Below are positions 1 to 8,640 of a stretch of 64,000 nt of DNA, in pieces. Origin of the DNA: an uncultured Christensenella sp. (GTDB taxonomy: Bacteria; Bacillota; Clostridia; Christensenellales; Pumilibacteraceae); the NCBI GenBank assembly GCA_910577945.1, contig CAJTNI010000010.1, positions 1-64,000 of the forward strand, read 5' to 3'. The position numbers were made by a program, and so were the translations under genes. How positions within the stretch are numbered: the first letter of the stretch is position 1; the number at the start of each line of letters is the position of its first letter. The notes beneath the pieces were generated by a model. That model was not told where the DNA came from. It searched no databases and saw only the letters and a list, made by a program, of their open reading frames with translations.

Positions 1-46
1 TCAGCGGAAACTTATGCCTTAGCTCGGATACTATTTCGGCTTTTTG
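1..46 (-). CDS. IS3 transposase OrfB, N-terminal fragment (window edge)
   Basis: In the -1 frame relative to orfA the minus strand from about 46 reads KAEIVSELRHKFPL and is still open at the window edge. This is the usual first segment of the IS3 OrfB integrase, before the DDE catalytic core. The frame change falls at a run of five A followed by G in the last codons of orfA, the type of slippery site IS3 elements use to make the OrfAB fusion by programmed -1 frameshifting. Only about 15 codons are visible. Confidence 0.65.
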
Positions 47-429
47 CCGTTCCGTTCCTCTTCCGCTCGAACTAAGGCATCGAGTTTTTTTAAGTATTCC
101 AGCTCCGCTTCCAAATACTCGTTACGTTCCCGAAGCTGTTGCACTTCATCGAGTAGATCACTTTCCGCTTCGGGCGGTAACGGTTTCTTTCTCGGTCTGC
201 CTTTTGATCCTCGTCCTCGCCGTTCTACCATAAAGCCTTCCGCTCCTTCGGTTAGATATATACGTTCCCATCGTTGCAACATTTGTCGTGCGCCACCGAA
301 TTGATTGTCGCCTAATTCGTATTTGCGCACAGTCTCACGGTAGCTTAATCCATGTTCACGCATGTCCAGTATAACACATAACTTGAACTCTGCGCTATAC
401 TTCTTGAATGTTTGTCCTTTCTTTGCCAT
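31..429 (-). CDS. IS3-family transposase OrfA (helix-turn-helix protein)
   Basis: 132 residues. The N-terminal half is a helix-turn-helix of the IS3/IS150 OrfA type: a basic start, then the YSAEFKLCVILDMREHGLSY region, with a second helical unit near residues 45-65. The middle is basic and RG-rich (about 66-85). Residues about 88-115 form a leucine-zipper-like coiled coil (LRERNEYLEAELEYLKKL). OrfA binds the terminal repeats and is normally joined to OrfB by frameshifting. The start is supported by GGAGGTG seven bases upstream of ATG. Length fits the family, so this half looks intact. Nothing links it to the host genes next to it. Confidence 0.88.
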   Translation of the reverse strand: MAKKGQTFKKYSAEFKLCVILDMREHGLSYRETVRKYELGDNQFGGARQMLQRWERIYLTEGAEGFMVERRGRGSKGRPRKKPLPPEAESDLLDEVQQLRERNEYLEAELEYLKKLDALVRAEEERNGKKPK

Positions 430-491
430 AAAAATGCACCTCCATTAGTTTGTCTAACTTTTGGGGTGCATTTCAGAAGGCGGCTTTTGTT

Positions 492-2087
492 TTAGTCTTT
501 AATTTGAACCTTATGGCGTTTGAGCTTGGGGTGCAACGTGAACACTACGTTGGCGATTGCGAGCAGCAAATCGAATACGACGCCGCAAATAAGCCCCGCG
601 CCTACGTGCGTGCCGCTCACCCTGCCCGCGCCGAACAGCAACGCCGCAAGCAGCGCGCAGCCCGCCGACACGATGGGCACGATTATTTCCAGCACCGCGG
701 GCAGCTTTTTGAGCTGCATTATCGAGAGCAGCACAAGCGCGAACACGGACACGAGCAGCACTATAAACGAGAACCCGCCGTTGCCGCAAACGCCCGCCGC
801 ACGCGCGCCGTAGTACGGTCCGTCGCCGCCCGCAAGCGTCGGCGTCGCCGTAAGCAGGAACACCGCGACGATAATGAGCGGAATATTGACCATGGAGTAA
901 ATGGGCAACGCCTTGCCGCTTTTTGCGATAAACGCGGCAAAGGTGGTGAACGCGACTAAAACGGTGGCAATGGCGAACGCCGATACGTGCCCCGCCGTCA
1001 CGTTTGCGCCGTACAGATTTATAATGCCGATGTACGCAAGCATAAACGCGAACGTGATTATCGCGTCGTACATGTGTACGTTTTTATCCTTTTTGACAAG
1101 GAACAGCACGAGGTTCTTTACGGCAAGCGCGAACGGCACGAGCATGGCGAGTATCATGAGTATGCCAATCATGATATAACCGCCGTTGCCCCAGCTCCCC
1201 GCCATCAGCGCGAGGTGGCGTTTTACTTCCGCGCTCTTGCCGAAATACGTAAACAAATTGTACGATACGGTCTTTAAGCTGACGGTCGTTATATTGAACG
1301 CCGCTACAATCAAAAGCACCGTGCTCAAAACGAGCAACACGTTGGCCACTATGAATATGGGCAGCTTGCCCTTGTTATTGACGACGTCGTTCGCCTTGTC
1401 GGCAAACGCGCGCGCCTTGCCGCCCTTCTCCTTCTCGGACGGCGCGGGAGCGTTGTCGCTTTGCTCTGCTTCGGTCTTTTCGGCAGGCTCGTCGGCAGCC
1501 GCCGCGTCGGGCGTCGCCGCATCCGTCGCAGCTTTGTCCGCCGCTTTCGGCTCGTCCGCGACTGTCGGGGCGTCCGCGGCGTTCGCCTCGTCTGCCGCTT
1601 TCGGCTCGTCCTTAACCTCGGACTCGGGCGGCGCGTCGCTTTCCGCACGTTCGGGCTGCGCGTCGGCAGTCGCCGCAATCTCGGGCTGCGCGACGGGCTC
1701 GGGCTGCTTGCTCGGCTCGACGGGCTCGACGACCGAATCGGCTACGGCAGCCGCCGTCTCGTTATCCGCGTTCGCGGCGTCCGCCTTTTTTGCCGCAGGC
1801 TTTTTCGCGGGCGATTTTTTTGCGGCGGTCGAATTGCCCGTCGTCTTTTTCGCAGACTGTCCCGACCCCGCGGATTTTTTCGCAGTAGAAGCGCCCGTCG
1901 ACGCCTTTTTCGCCGTCGACTTTGCCGCCGTCGATTTCGGCGCAGTCGATTTCGGCGCAGTCGATTTCGTCGCAGTCGATTTCGTCGCAGTCGATTTCGG
2001 CTTTGCCGCAGACCTGTCGCCAATCAAAGACGCAACCTGTTGTTCGAGCTCGTTTATTCGCTCGGTGTTGGTCTTTTTCTGTGCCAT
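492..2087 (-). CDS. Polytopic membrane protein with Lys/Ala/Ser repeat N-terminus
   Basis: 531 residues, function not recognised. Residues 1-30 contain a short coiled-coil-like stretch (TERINELEQQVASL). Residues about 30-110 are a low-complexity basic region of repeated (A/T)KSTA and AKK units resembling histone-H1 tails. About 110-225 is Ala/Glu/Asp/Pro-rich and acidic. The last 290 residues hold about eight hydrophobic segments, starting with LPIFIVANVLLVLSTVLL. The charged N-terminal half probably sits in the cytoplasm as a disordered tail. I chose ATG 2087 because GGAGG lies six bases upstream; ATG 2090 is also possible, while the longer start at 2147 lies within the predicted promoter. 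It is the last gene before the IS element. No pathway can be assigned. Confidence 0.7.
   Translation of the reverse strand: MAQKKTNTERINELEQQVASLIGDRSAAKPKSTATKSTATKSTAPKSTAPKSTAAKSTAKKASTGASTAKKSAGSGQSAKKTTGNSTAAKKSPAKKPAAKKADAANADNETAAAVADSVVEPVEPSKQPEPVAQPEIAATADAQPERAESDAPPESEVKDEPKAADEANAADAPTVADEPKAADKAATDAATPDAAAADEPAEKTEAEQSDNAPAPSEKEKGGKARAFADKANDVVNNKGKLPIFIVANVLLVLSTVLLIVAAFNITTVSLKTVSYNLFTYFGKSAEVKRHLALMAGSWGNGGYIMIGILMILAMLVPFALAVKNLVLFLVKKDKNVHMYDAIITFAFMLAYIGIINLYGANVTAGHVSAFAIATVLVAFTTFAAFIAKSGKALPIYSMVNIPLIIVAVFLLTATPTLAGGDGPYYGARAAGVCGNGGFSFIVLLVSVFALVLLSIMQLKKLPAVLEIIVPIVSAGCALLAALLFGAGRVSGTHVGAGLICGVVFDLLLAIANVVFTLHPKLKRHKVQIKD
1910..2005. repeat. 15-bp tandem repeat inside a coding region
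   Basis: The unit gtcgatttcggcgca (third codon alternating ggc/gtc) recurs at 15-base steps from about 1915 to 2004. It encodes the pentapeptide repeats of the membrane protein. Copies are near-identical at DNA level, so the number may vary between strains. Confidence 0.75.
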
Positions 2088-2118
2088 CATTTCCCTCCGT
2101 ATTAACATTGTTTTATAC

Positions 2119-2147
2119 ATTTTATCACAAATGCGCGGCGCGCGCAA
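2119..2147 (-). promoter_or_regulatory. Probable sigma-A promoter of the repeat-tail membrane protein
   Basis: Minus strand TTGCGC, 17-base spacer, TAAAAT, about 30 bases upstream of ATG 2087. The -35 is only partly consensus. Confidence 0.45.
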
Positions 2148-2186
2148 GAGCTTTGAGCGATTTTTTACGCGTCAATGTAAAAAATT

Positions 2187-3026
2187 TTACAGCTCGACCT
2201 CACAGCCGTCGTACGCAATTTCTATGCCGAGCGGCGCGGCTTTTCCGACGATGCCGACGTAATCCAAATCGGTGTTGTGCGAAAAATGCGTCGCGAACAG
2301 CCGCGCGCCGTCGTTAAGCACGCCCGCGCGCCGCATCAGCTCTATTTGCTCCGCGGCGTTGTACAATCCCATGTGCCGCCGCCCCGCGTCGCACTTAATC
2401 GCGCCGTACGTGCAATCGAGCGAGACGAAATCGACGCGACCGCCGAGCGCGTACAGCCGCTCGTAAACGCTTGCGTCCAGCTCGCCCGTATCGTTGAGCA
2501 GCAACGCGCCCGCGCCGCCGCGGCGCACATAGTACACCAAACACTCCTCGCCCTTGGTATGCGAGGCGGGCAAAGCGATTAGCTCGGCGTCGCCGTCGAC
2601 TACCCTGTCGTACGGACGCAGCACACGCACACGAATGCCGCGCTCCACCTCGGGGCGCACCTCGCGCGCTATATCGCTCAAAAACATATCGCGCACGGTC
2701 GCGTTGCAAAACACCGTCACGGCGCTTTCCGTCATGCCGTGCGCAAACGGTTCGCCGCGCATGCAGAATTCCTGCGGATAGCAATGGTCCATGTGCGCGT
2801 GCGAAATGAGCACGCGCTTGACGCGCGACAAATCTAGCTTATATGCAAGCATGTGCATATAAGTGTCCATGGGGAAATCGAACAGCGTGTCGTCGTCTAT
2901 CAGTATTTGACTGCGCGTGCGCACGTCCTTGCCGCCGCGCGCCTTGGCGCGCTTGCACGTTTCGCAGTTGCAAAACACCGCTGGCACGCCCTCCGCCGCC
3001 GCAGTGCCCAAAAATTTAATTCGCAT
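2187..3026 (-). CDS. PhnP-like metallo-beta-lactamase-fold hydrolase
   Basis: 279 residues. The metal-binding HxHxDH motif is present as HAHMDH (about residues 75-80), with further likely ligands in ASHTKGE and in THFSHN near the C-terminus. An N-terminal CNCETC cluster (about residues 19-24) resembles the structural zinc site of PhnP, the phosphodiesterase that opens cyclic phosphate in phosphonate breakdown. No other phn genes are nearby, so the substrate is open; a general cyclic phosphodiesterase role is an inference. The start codon overlaps the end of the acyl-CoA synthetase gene by 11 bases, implying translational coupling in an operon with DUF1624. No signal peptide, so cytoplasmic. 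Confidence 0.82.
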   Translation of the reverse strand: MRIKFLGTAAAEGVPAVFCNCETCKRAKARGGKDVRTRSQILIDDDTLFDFPMDTYMHMLAYKLDLSRVKRVLISHAHMDHCYPQEFCMRGEPFAHGMTESAVTVFCNATVRDMFLSDIAREVRPEVERGIRVRVLRPYDRVVDGDAELIALPASHTKGEECLVYYVRRGGAGALLLNDTGELDASVYERLYALGGRVDFVSLDCTYGAIKCDAGRRHMGLYNAAEQIELMRRAGVLNDGARLFATHFSHNTDLDYVGIVGKAAPLGIEIAYDGCEVEL

Positions 3027-4620
3027 CGCCGCTCTCGCCTTTAAGTCTTTGTTCGAGCATGGCGGTAAGCGCGCGCGTATCCGCCTTCATTACGGGCGTA
3101 ACGGGTATAGCGTCTATGTGCTCTACGATTGTGGGCACGGCGTACCGCGACAAATCGTTCTCTACCTTTTTCCGCACCGCGTCGGCGTCCTGCGGCGCGC
3201 CCGTCAAGAACAGCGCAATCGCCGTTTTGCCGTTGTTGTCGTAATCCACGGCGCACGCGCCCGTCACGCCTTCTATTTCGAGCGCGCACGACTCTATCTC
3301 CTTGGGGTACACGCTTATGCCCGCAATCTTGATAATGCGTTTGAGCCGCTGCACGAAATACAAAAATCCGTCGGCGTCCGTATATCCGAAATCGCCCGTG
3401 CGCACAAACCGCTTGCCGTCGTACTCGAAAAACGTCTTGGCGTTTTCCTCGGGGTTGTCCAAATACCCGTTCATCAGCGTGTCGCCGCAAACGGCTATTT
3501 CGCCTTTTTCGCCTACGGGCAGCGGCGTTACGCCGTCGGGCTCGACGATTATCGCGTCGAGGTCGGACAGCATGCGCCCCATTGATTTGACGCGGCTGTG
3601 CGCGTAGTTGTTGACCGCGCACACCGTCACCGTTTCCGTCAAGCCGTATCCCTCGAACAGCCGACCGCGCGCGCCCGCTTTTTCCATTCTGCCATTGAAC
3701 TCGTCGAGCAAATCCTGCGGCGCGCAATCGCCGCCCACGTACCCGACGAAAACGTTTTTGAGCGCGTCGCCGTCAAACCCCTTTTGCCTGAGCAGCGCGC
3801 GGAACAGCGACGGCACGCCGATTATAAAATCGAGCTTGCCGCGCTTAATCAGCTTGACCGCCGTCTTGGGCTCGAACTTGGGCATGAGCACGCTCACGCA
3901 GCCGTGCGACAGCGCCGCGTGAATGCACATTGCCAGCCCGAACCCGTGGAACATCGGCAGCGCCGCGAGCATGTGCATGCCCGCCACGTCGTCCTTGCAA
4001 AGCGCCTCTCTGCCGCGCGCCGCGAGCGCGTTTATCGCGCTGTCGCCGAGCTCGATTATCTTGGGCTCGCCGCCCGTGCCGCCGCTGTGCAGGTACACGC
4101 CCGTGTCCGTATCGGGCCGCGTAGGCTCGGGCGGCAACGGCACCTTGCGCAGGTCGTCGTAATCGGTTATTCCCGTCATATCGCCCTTATACGGCTTGAC
4201 CTTTATATTGAACAGCGCGCGAACAAACCCGCCGAGAGAGCGCGCGGGGTGCACGGAAATCACGGGCGCGATTTCCGATATGGGCGCGTACTTATCGAGG
4301 TTTATCGACAGCGTTATCAAAAGCTTCGAGCGCGCCGCCGTCATGAATTTTTTGAGCTGATTGTACGGCGTCAACGGGTGCACCATGTGCGCTATCGCGC
4401 CGATGCGGTTGAGCGCGTAAAAGCAGTACACGCACTCGGGCGTGTTGGGCATGCAGATTGTAGCGACCTCGCCGCGCCCCACCAACGGCGCGAGCCGCGC
4501 CGCCGCGTCGTCTATGGCGCGGTGAAACTCGCCGTACGACACCGTTTTACCCATGTATAAAAACGCGGGCGATTTGCCGTCGATTTTGACGTGATTTTTA
4601 AGCATTTGATAAAGGTACAT
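3016..4620 (-). CDS. AMP-forming acyl-CoA synthetase (long-chain fatty-acid-CoA ligase type)
   Basis: 534 residues, normal length for the ANL superfamily. The adenylation motif appears as HSGGTGGEPK (about residue 177), the GYGLTE motif (about 325) binds AMP, and the TGDFGYTDADG and RLKRIIKIAG motifs mark the hinge to the mobile C-terminal domain, with the catalytic-lysine region beyond. The enzyme would activate a carboxylic acid with ATP and load it on CoA or a carrier. The substrate cannot be read from sequence. It is preceded by AGGGAG seven bases from ATG, follows the DUF1624 gene by 11 bases, and overlaps the MBL hydrolase. The neighbouring acyltransferase-like membrane protein makes an acyl-transfer pathway plausible but unproven. 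Confidence 0.87.
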   Translation of the reverse strand: MYLYQMLKNHVKIDGKSPAFLYMGKTVSYGEFHRAIDDAAARLAPLVGRGEVATICMPNTPECVYCFYALNRIGAIAHMVHPLTPYNQLKKFMTAARSKLLITLSINLDKYAPISEIAPVISVHPARSLGGFVRALFNIKVKPYKGDMTGITDYDDLRKVPLPPEPTRPDTDTGVYLHSGGTGGEPKIIELGDSAINALAARGREALCKDDVAGMHMLAALPMFHGFGLAMCIHAALSHGCVSVLMPKFEPKTAVKLIKRGKLDFIIGVPSLFRALLRQKGFDGDALKNVFVGYVGGDCAPQDLLDEFNGRMEKAGARGRLFEGYGLTETVTVCAVNNYAHSRVKSMGRMLSDLDAIIVEPDGVTPLPVGEKGEIAVCGDTLMNGYLDNPEENAKTFFEYDGKRFVRTGDFGYTDADGFLYFVQRLKRIIKIAGISVYPKEIESCALEIEGVTGACAVDYDNNGKTAIALFLTGAPQDADAVRKKVENDLSRYAVPTIVEHIDAIPVTPVMKADTRALTAMLEQRLKGESGDAN

Positions 4621-4631
4621 AATTCACTCCC

Positions 4632-5507
4632 TCACATTCTGTAACCCAAGCACAGGCACAGCAGCACAACGAGCGCCGCCAAAACGACTTGGTGCACGAT
4701 ATAAAAAATCAATGCGTGCCTGCCGACAAAGCAAAACGGCTTGTTCCATTTGCCGTCCGGCACGGGCAGGAGCGATATACGCTTGGAGTACGCCGCCCTG
4801 CCCCAATACATGCCGAGCAGCACCGCGCCCACGTACGGGAACAGCCCAAACCAATCGTCGCCGTATCCGCGCGTGCCGATTATATAATCGAACAGATGCG
4901 ACGCGTCGAACGCCGTCTCGAACGGCTTGCCCCACAGCCAAAACCGCTTGCCTACGCCGACGGCGCAAACGATTACGCCGAGCACGAGCGGCGCGAGCAC
5001 GTTGAGCGGCTTGAAGCGCGCGGTGGCGATATCCACCGCCGCCACGCAAAGTATGGACAGCGCGATACAGTCGAGTATGCCGAACACCACGCCGCTTTGC
5101 ATGAATCCCATTGCCCGCGCGGCAAACGTTGCGCCCGTAAACGCGAGCGCAACCAAAAAAAGCTGACAGCCGCGCTTGATATTGTCGCGCGAAAACGCGC
5201 AGCTCACTCCGACTAGGAACAGGAAAATAAAGACGAATATATAGTGCGCCCAAAACCGAAAGCCGTAAACGCCGTTAGCCGCCGAATGCCAATACGCTTG
5301 CGCAAGCTCCATTAGATTGTTTATAAACGAATTGTTTACTTGATTTACGTTTGAAAAAACGTCCTTTATCAAAAAAGCAAAGTCGTACATCAAATGGTCG
5401 AAGCACATGCAAAGCACGGCAAACCCGCGCATAAAATCGAGCTCCCATACCCGCTTGCGCTTTTCGCGCATGAGCGGTCGCATTGACTTGTCCGACATAA
5501 TAGTCAT
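4632..5507 (-). CDS. DUF1624 / HGSNAT-like membrane acyltransferase
   Basis: 291 residues. The start of the conserved domain, RVWELDFMRGFAVLCMCFDH, is typical of the DUF1624 family related to heparan-alpha-glucosaminide N-acetyltransferase. Histidine H42 in the first transmembrane helix region is the likely functional residue by analogy. About seven or eight hydrophobic helices follow. Family members are thought to move acyl groups across the membrane onto extracellular sugars. First gene of an operon with the acyl-CoA synthetase and the PhnP-like enzyme. ATG 5507 lies only six bases from the -10 box, so the mRNA may be leaderless; ATG 5498 is an alternative start, also without a ribosome site. 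Confidence 0.78.
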   Translation of the reverse strand: MTIMSDKSMRPLMREKRKRVWELDFMRGFAVLCMCFDHLMYDFAFLIKDVFSNVNQVNNSFINNLMELAQAYWHSAANGVYGFRFWAHYIFVFIFLFLVGVSCAFSRDNIKRGCQLFLVALAFTGATFAARAMGFMQSGVVFGILDCIALSILCVAAVDIATARFKPLNVLAPLVLGVIVCAVGVGKRFWLWGKPFETAFDASHLFDYIIGTRGYGDDWFGLFPYVGAVLLGMYWGRAAYSKRISLLPVPDGKWNKPFCFVGRHALIFYIVHQVVLAALVVLLCLCLGYRM

Positions 5508-5513
5508 GCGTAT

Positions 5514-5542
5514 AGTATACTATGTTTTTCGATAGATGTAAA
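5514..5542 (-). promoter_or_regulatory. Sigma-A promoter of the DUF1624 operon, leaderless geometry
   Basis: Minus strand TTTACA, 17-base spacer, TATACT, then six bases and ATG 5507. Transcription should start at or next to the A of the start codon. Confidence 0.7.
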
Positions 5543-5553
5543 GCGATAAAATA

Positions 5554-5578
5554 AATCGGCAATCACGAATTACCGATT
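5554..5578 (-). terminator. Possible intrinsic terminator of mnmG
   Basis: AATCGG and CCGATT form a six-base stem around a 13-base loop overlapping the mnmG stop codon. The minus strand continues into TTTATTTTAT. The stem is short, so it may be weak. Confidence 0.45.
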
Positions 5579-7416
5579 ACGCATTTAATAAGCACCCACA
5601 CGTCGGCGGGCGTGACGCCGGGGATACGCGAAGCTTGACCTATGGACAGCGGCTTGGCGGCGTTCAGCTTTTCGCGCGCTTCCAGCCGCAGCCCGTCCAC
5701 CGCGGAATAATCGCAATCGGCGGGCAGGCGCATGCCTTCGAGCCGTGATTTTTCTTTAAGCTCTGCGTCCTGACGGCGCAAATAGCTGTCGTACCGCAGC
5801 TCCGCATACACCTCCAAACGCGCCGCGGGCAACACGTCTTTGAACGCGTCGCAGTGTGCGTCGAACAATTCCAGCGTAACGGCGGGACGGCGCAACGCCT
5901 CGCCCACCGTCATTGCGCGCGCGTTCTCCTCGCCCGCCGCCGCGAATATTTCCGCGACCTTTGCCGCGGGCAGGACTTGCGCCGACAGCGCGCGGCATTT
6001 TTCGATTTGCGATTTTTTCCTGTCGAGCAGGCGTTTACGCTCGGGCGTGACCGTGCCGTATTTTTCGGCAAGCTCGGTCAGCCTGAGGTCGGCGTTGTCC
6101 TGACGCAAACTCAGTCGGCATTCCGCCCTGCCCGTAAGCATGCGGTACGGCTCGTCGCTGCCCACCGTCACGAGGTCGTCCGCCATTACGCCGATATAGC
6201 TTTTCGTGCGGTCGAGCACGAGCGGCTCGATGCCGCGCACGTACGCCGAGGCGTTTATGCCCGCGAGCATGCCCTGCGCCGCCGCCTCCTCGTACCCGCT
6301 CGTTCCGTTTATCTGCCCCGCAAAGAACAGTCCCTCTACGCGCTTGGACATGAGGCTGGGGAACAGCTCGCGCGCGTCGATACATTCGTATTCGATAGCG
6401 TACGCGTCGCGCACGACGGACACGTTTTCCAAGCCGACTATCGAACGGTACATTTCGCGCTGCACGCGCGGCGGAAGCGACGTCGATATGCCCTGAATAT
6501 ACCATTCGTCCGTGCCCGCGCCCTCGGGTTCGAGAAAAAACGTGTGGCGCGGTTTGTCCGCAAAGCGCACGATTTTGTCCTCGATTGACGGGCAATAGCG
6601 CGCGCCCGTGCCCGTAATCAGCCCCAGCCGCCGCGGCGAATCGCCGAGCGCGGCGCGTATGATTTCGTGCGTTTTGTCGTTGGTATATCCGAGATAGCAC
6701 ACCGAGGTGTTTTTGGGCTGTTTCTTTGTGAGCGCGGAAAAGGTGTACGGCACGCTGTCGCCGTTTTGAATTTCCAGCCGCGAAAAATCAATAGTTTTGC
6801 CCGCGAGCCGCGCTGGCGTGCCCGTCTTGAATCTGCGCATGGCAAAGCCGAGCGCTTTGAGCGAATCGGCGAGATAGTCGCTGCGCGAAAAGCATACGGG
6901 TCCGCGTTTTTGCACAGAGCTGCCGCAAATAATCGTGCTGTCCAAATACACGCCCGCCGCCACGACCACCGCGCGGCACGCGTACACGCTGCCCGTGACG
7001 CATTCGACGGTGAAATCCTTGCCGTCCTTTGTTATGGATTTTACCTCGTCTTGGCGCAGCGTCAGGTTGTCCGCCCGCTCCAAAGCTGCTTTGGTAAACG
7101 CGTGATACTTGTACTTATCCTCTTGCGCGCGCAAGCTGCGCACCGCCAAGCCCTTGGACGAATTGAGCATGCGGATTTGCGTCGCGCACTTGTCCGCGGC
7201 AACGCCCATAAACCCGCCGAGCGCGTCCAGCTCGCGCACGAGATGCCCCTTGCCCGTGCCGCCTATCGACGGATTGCACGCCATATACCCGACGTTATCG
7301 ACGGTTATGGACGTGACGAGCGTCTTTACGCCCGTCTTGGCGAGTGCGAGCGCCGACTCAATGCCCGCATGCCCCGCGCCGATTACTATCGCGTCATAAT
7401 AAAGCTTGTTTTGCAT
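5563..7416 (-). CDS. mnmG: tRNA uridine-34 5-carboxymethylaminomethyl modification enzyme MnmG (GidA)
   Basis: 617 residues, normal length. The FAD-binding Rossmann motif is GAGHAGIESALA (about residues 13-24). The family signature CNPSIGGTGKGHLVRE follows at about residue 47, and the second conserved block GTGARYCPSIEDK occurs near residue 273. With MnmE it adds the carboxymethylaminomethyl group to wobble U34 of certain tRNAs, using FAD and methylene-tetrahydrofolate. mnmE is not in this window; the two are often linked elsewhere. The gene follows a small membrane protein by about 40 bases. I see no clear Shine-Dalgarno sequence before ATG 7416, but alignment of the N-terminus to the family supports this start. 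Confidence 0.97.
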   Translation of the reverse strand: MQNKLYYDAIVIGAGHAGIESALALAKTGVKTLVTSITVDNVGYMACNPSIGGTGKGHLVRELDALGGFMGVAADKCATQIRMLNSSKGLAVRSLRAQEDKYKYHAFTKAALERADNLTLRQDEVKSITKDGKDFTVECVTGSVYACRAVVVAAGVYLDSTIICGSSVQKRGPVCFSRSDYLADSLKALGFAMRRFKTGTPARLAGKTIDFSRLEIQNGDSVPYTFSALTKKQPKNTSVCYLGYTNDKTHEIIRAALGDSPRRLGLITGTGARYCPSIEDKIVRFADKPRHTFFLEPEGAGTDEWYIQGISTSLPPRVQREMYRSIVGLENVSVVRDAYAIEYECIDARELFPSLMSKRVEGLFFAGQINGTSGYEEAAAQGMLAGINASAYVRGIEPLVLDRTKSYIGVMADDLVTVGSDEPYRMLTGRAECRLSLRQDNADLRLTELAEKYGTVTPERKRLLDRKKSQIEKCRALSAQVLPAAKVAEIFAAAGEENARAMTVGEALRRPAVTLELFDAHCDAFKDVLPAARLEVYAELRYDSYLRRQDAELKEKSRLEGMRLPADCDYSAVDGLRLEAREKLNAAKPLSIGQASRIPGVTPADVWVLIKCVIGNS

Positions 7417-7456
7417 AAATCAAAAGCAGTCCCTTGACGGCTTGCCGCCGCACACT

Positions 7457-8365
7457 TTACTTTTTGCCTATTCTCTTGTACCCTATCCGCGCGCTCTTCG
7501 TGCGTCCGTTATAGGCGGGCGGAGTAGGCGCTTGCGCGCTCGCGCTATCGGCGCGGCTATCCGTCGGCTCGGCTTGCGCTTCGACCGTTTCCGAAATGTC
7601 GGCACGAGCGACGGACGGCGCGCTCGGCGGCGCGGCGTTTGTATCTGCGCTCGGCACGTCGTCGGCGGCAACGGGCGCAACGGGAATATCCGACGCGTCG
7701 GACTCTTTTGGCGCAACATACGTTACGGGCTTTATGGGTTTGACAGGTACTGCGTGCTCGACGGGCTTGGGCGCGGGTGTAGGTTTTTGCTCGGGCGCGA
7801 ACAGCTCGGTAAACACGTTTGGCGCGTCGTCGATTTCGCCGTCGGGCGCGTCCGTATCGCAGGCGTCCGATTGCTCCTCGGGATTAAGCTTTGCGTAATA
7901 CTCGTCGATGAGCGCGTCGATTGCCGCTACGTTTTCGTCCCAGGTGTCACCCGCATACTTTTGCCAATATACGTCGGCGGCGGCGTCGTACTCGTCCGCG
8001 AGGTCGTCGCGCTTTTTGCGCTCGAACGCCAAATGCAACAAATCCTCGCGCACCATAACCTCGTCTACGTTGGTACGCGGCGTTTTGTCGGCGAGCTTAT
8101 TAGCGCGGTACATGGATTCTTGTTTGCGCAAGTATTCGTCAAGCGAACCGTCGTCGCCGCCTTTGGCTCGACGCGCGCGCGTAACCGCGTTTATTATAAT
8201 TATAACGACAGCAATTCCGACGAAAAGCGACACAATGCCCGCTACTCTGAGCGCGGGATTTTGGATTGCGTCGCCTCCGATAATCATAATCATCATGCCG
8301 AAGAAAAAAAGCGTAATTATGACCGCCGCCCACGTCGGCAGCTTCTTGTTCTTGTTGTCAGACAT
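7457..8365 (-). CDS. Small membrane-anchored protein with acidic/Pro-rich tail
   Basis: 302 residues, not recognised. Two hydrophobic helices occupy about residues 10-32 and 43-66 (VAGIVSLFVGIAVVIIIINA). A positively charged RARRAKGG follows, suggesting that the long C-terminal part is cytoplasmic. Residues about 70-180 are hydrophilic and helical; residues 180-302 are low-complexity, Ala/Pro/Asp-rich, ending in a basic patch. I chose ATG 8365 (GAGGTG upstream) rather than the longer open frame to 8452, because the predicted transcription start allows the short start and the extra N-terminus is not membrane-like. Lies upstream of mnmG and may share its transcript. Confidence 0.6.
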   Translation of the reverse strand: MSDNKNKKLPTWAAVIITLFFFGMMIMIIGGDAIQNPALRVAGIVSLFVGIAVVIIIINAVTRARRAKGGDDGSLDEYLRKQESMYRANKLADKTPRTNVDEVMVREDLLHLAFERKKRDDLADEYDAAADVYWQKYAGDTWDENVAAIDALIDEYYAKLNPEEQSDACDTDAPDGEIDDAPNVFTELFAPEQKPTPAPKPVEHAVPVKPIKPVTYVAPKESDASDIPVAPVAADDVPSADTNAAPPSAPSVARADISETVEAQAEPTDSRADSASAQAPTPPAYNGRTKSARIGYKRIGKK

Positions 8366-8467
8366 AACACCTCGGAATAAATTCGCTATGCTTAATATAT
8401 TCGATAAATCAAAGGGCTGATATCGCGCATAGCTAAAACCGTATGCGTACAAACCGTCGTCGCTTTC

Positions 8468-8496
8468 ATTATACTACGCGCGGATAAAAAAAGCAA
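8468..8496 (-). promoter_or_regulatory. Sigma-A promoter upstream of the small membrane protein and mnmG
   Basis: Minus strand TTGCTT, 17-base spacer, TATAAT. It leaves an untranslated leader of about 95 bases before ATG 8365. Confidence 0.65.
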
Positions 8497-8640
8497 TACG
8501 CTCGCACAATGAACAAATAAAATTATTACCGCCCGTCAGTCGAAACGCGGGGACGCGAGCCAGACGAGCGGCAGGCGGCGCACGTCGTCACAGGCGAAAT
8601 TCACGCGCATTATTACTGCGCTACAATAAGCTATACGAGC

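Larger units (their letters stand above)
1..470 (-). mobile_element. IS3-family insertion sequence, 5' end only
   Basis: The minus strand carries, in order, a terminal sequence at 451-470 (minus strand reads TGCACCCCAAAAGTTAGACA, typical of the IS150-like branch of IS3), a strong ribosome site, orfA, and the start of orfB in the -1 frame. The rest of orfB and the other terminal repeat lie beyond the left edge. The element ends about 20 bases past the stop codon of the neighbouring membrane-protein gene, so that gene is not interrupted. The target-site duplication cannot be seen with only one end present. Confidence 0.85.

Noticed and set aside
2176..2191. TGTAAAA/TTTTACA palindrome as an operator
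   Set aside because: It overlaps the stop codon of the MBL gene and is imperfect; probably chance in an AT-rich patch.
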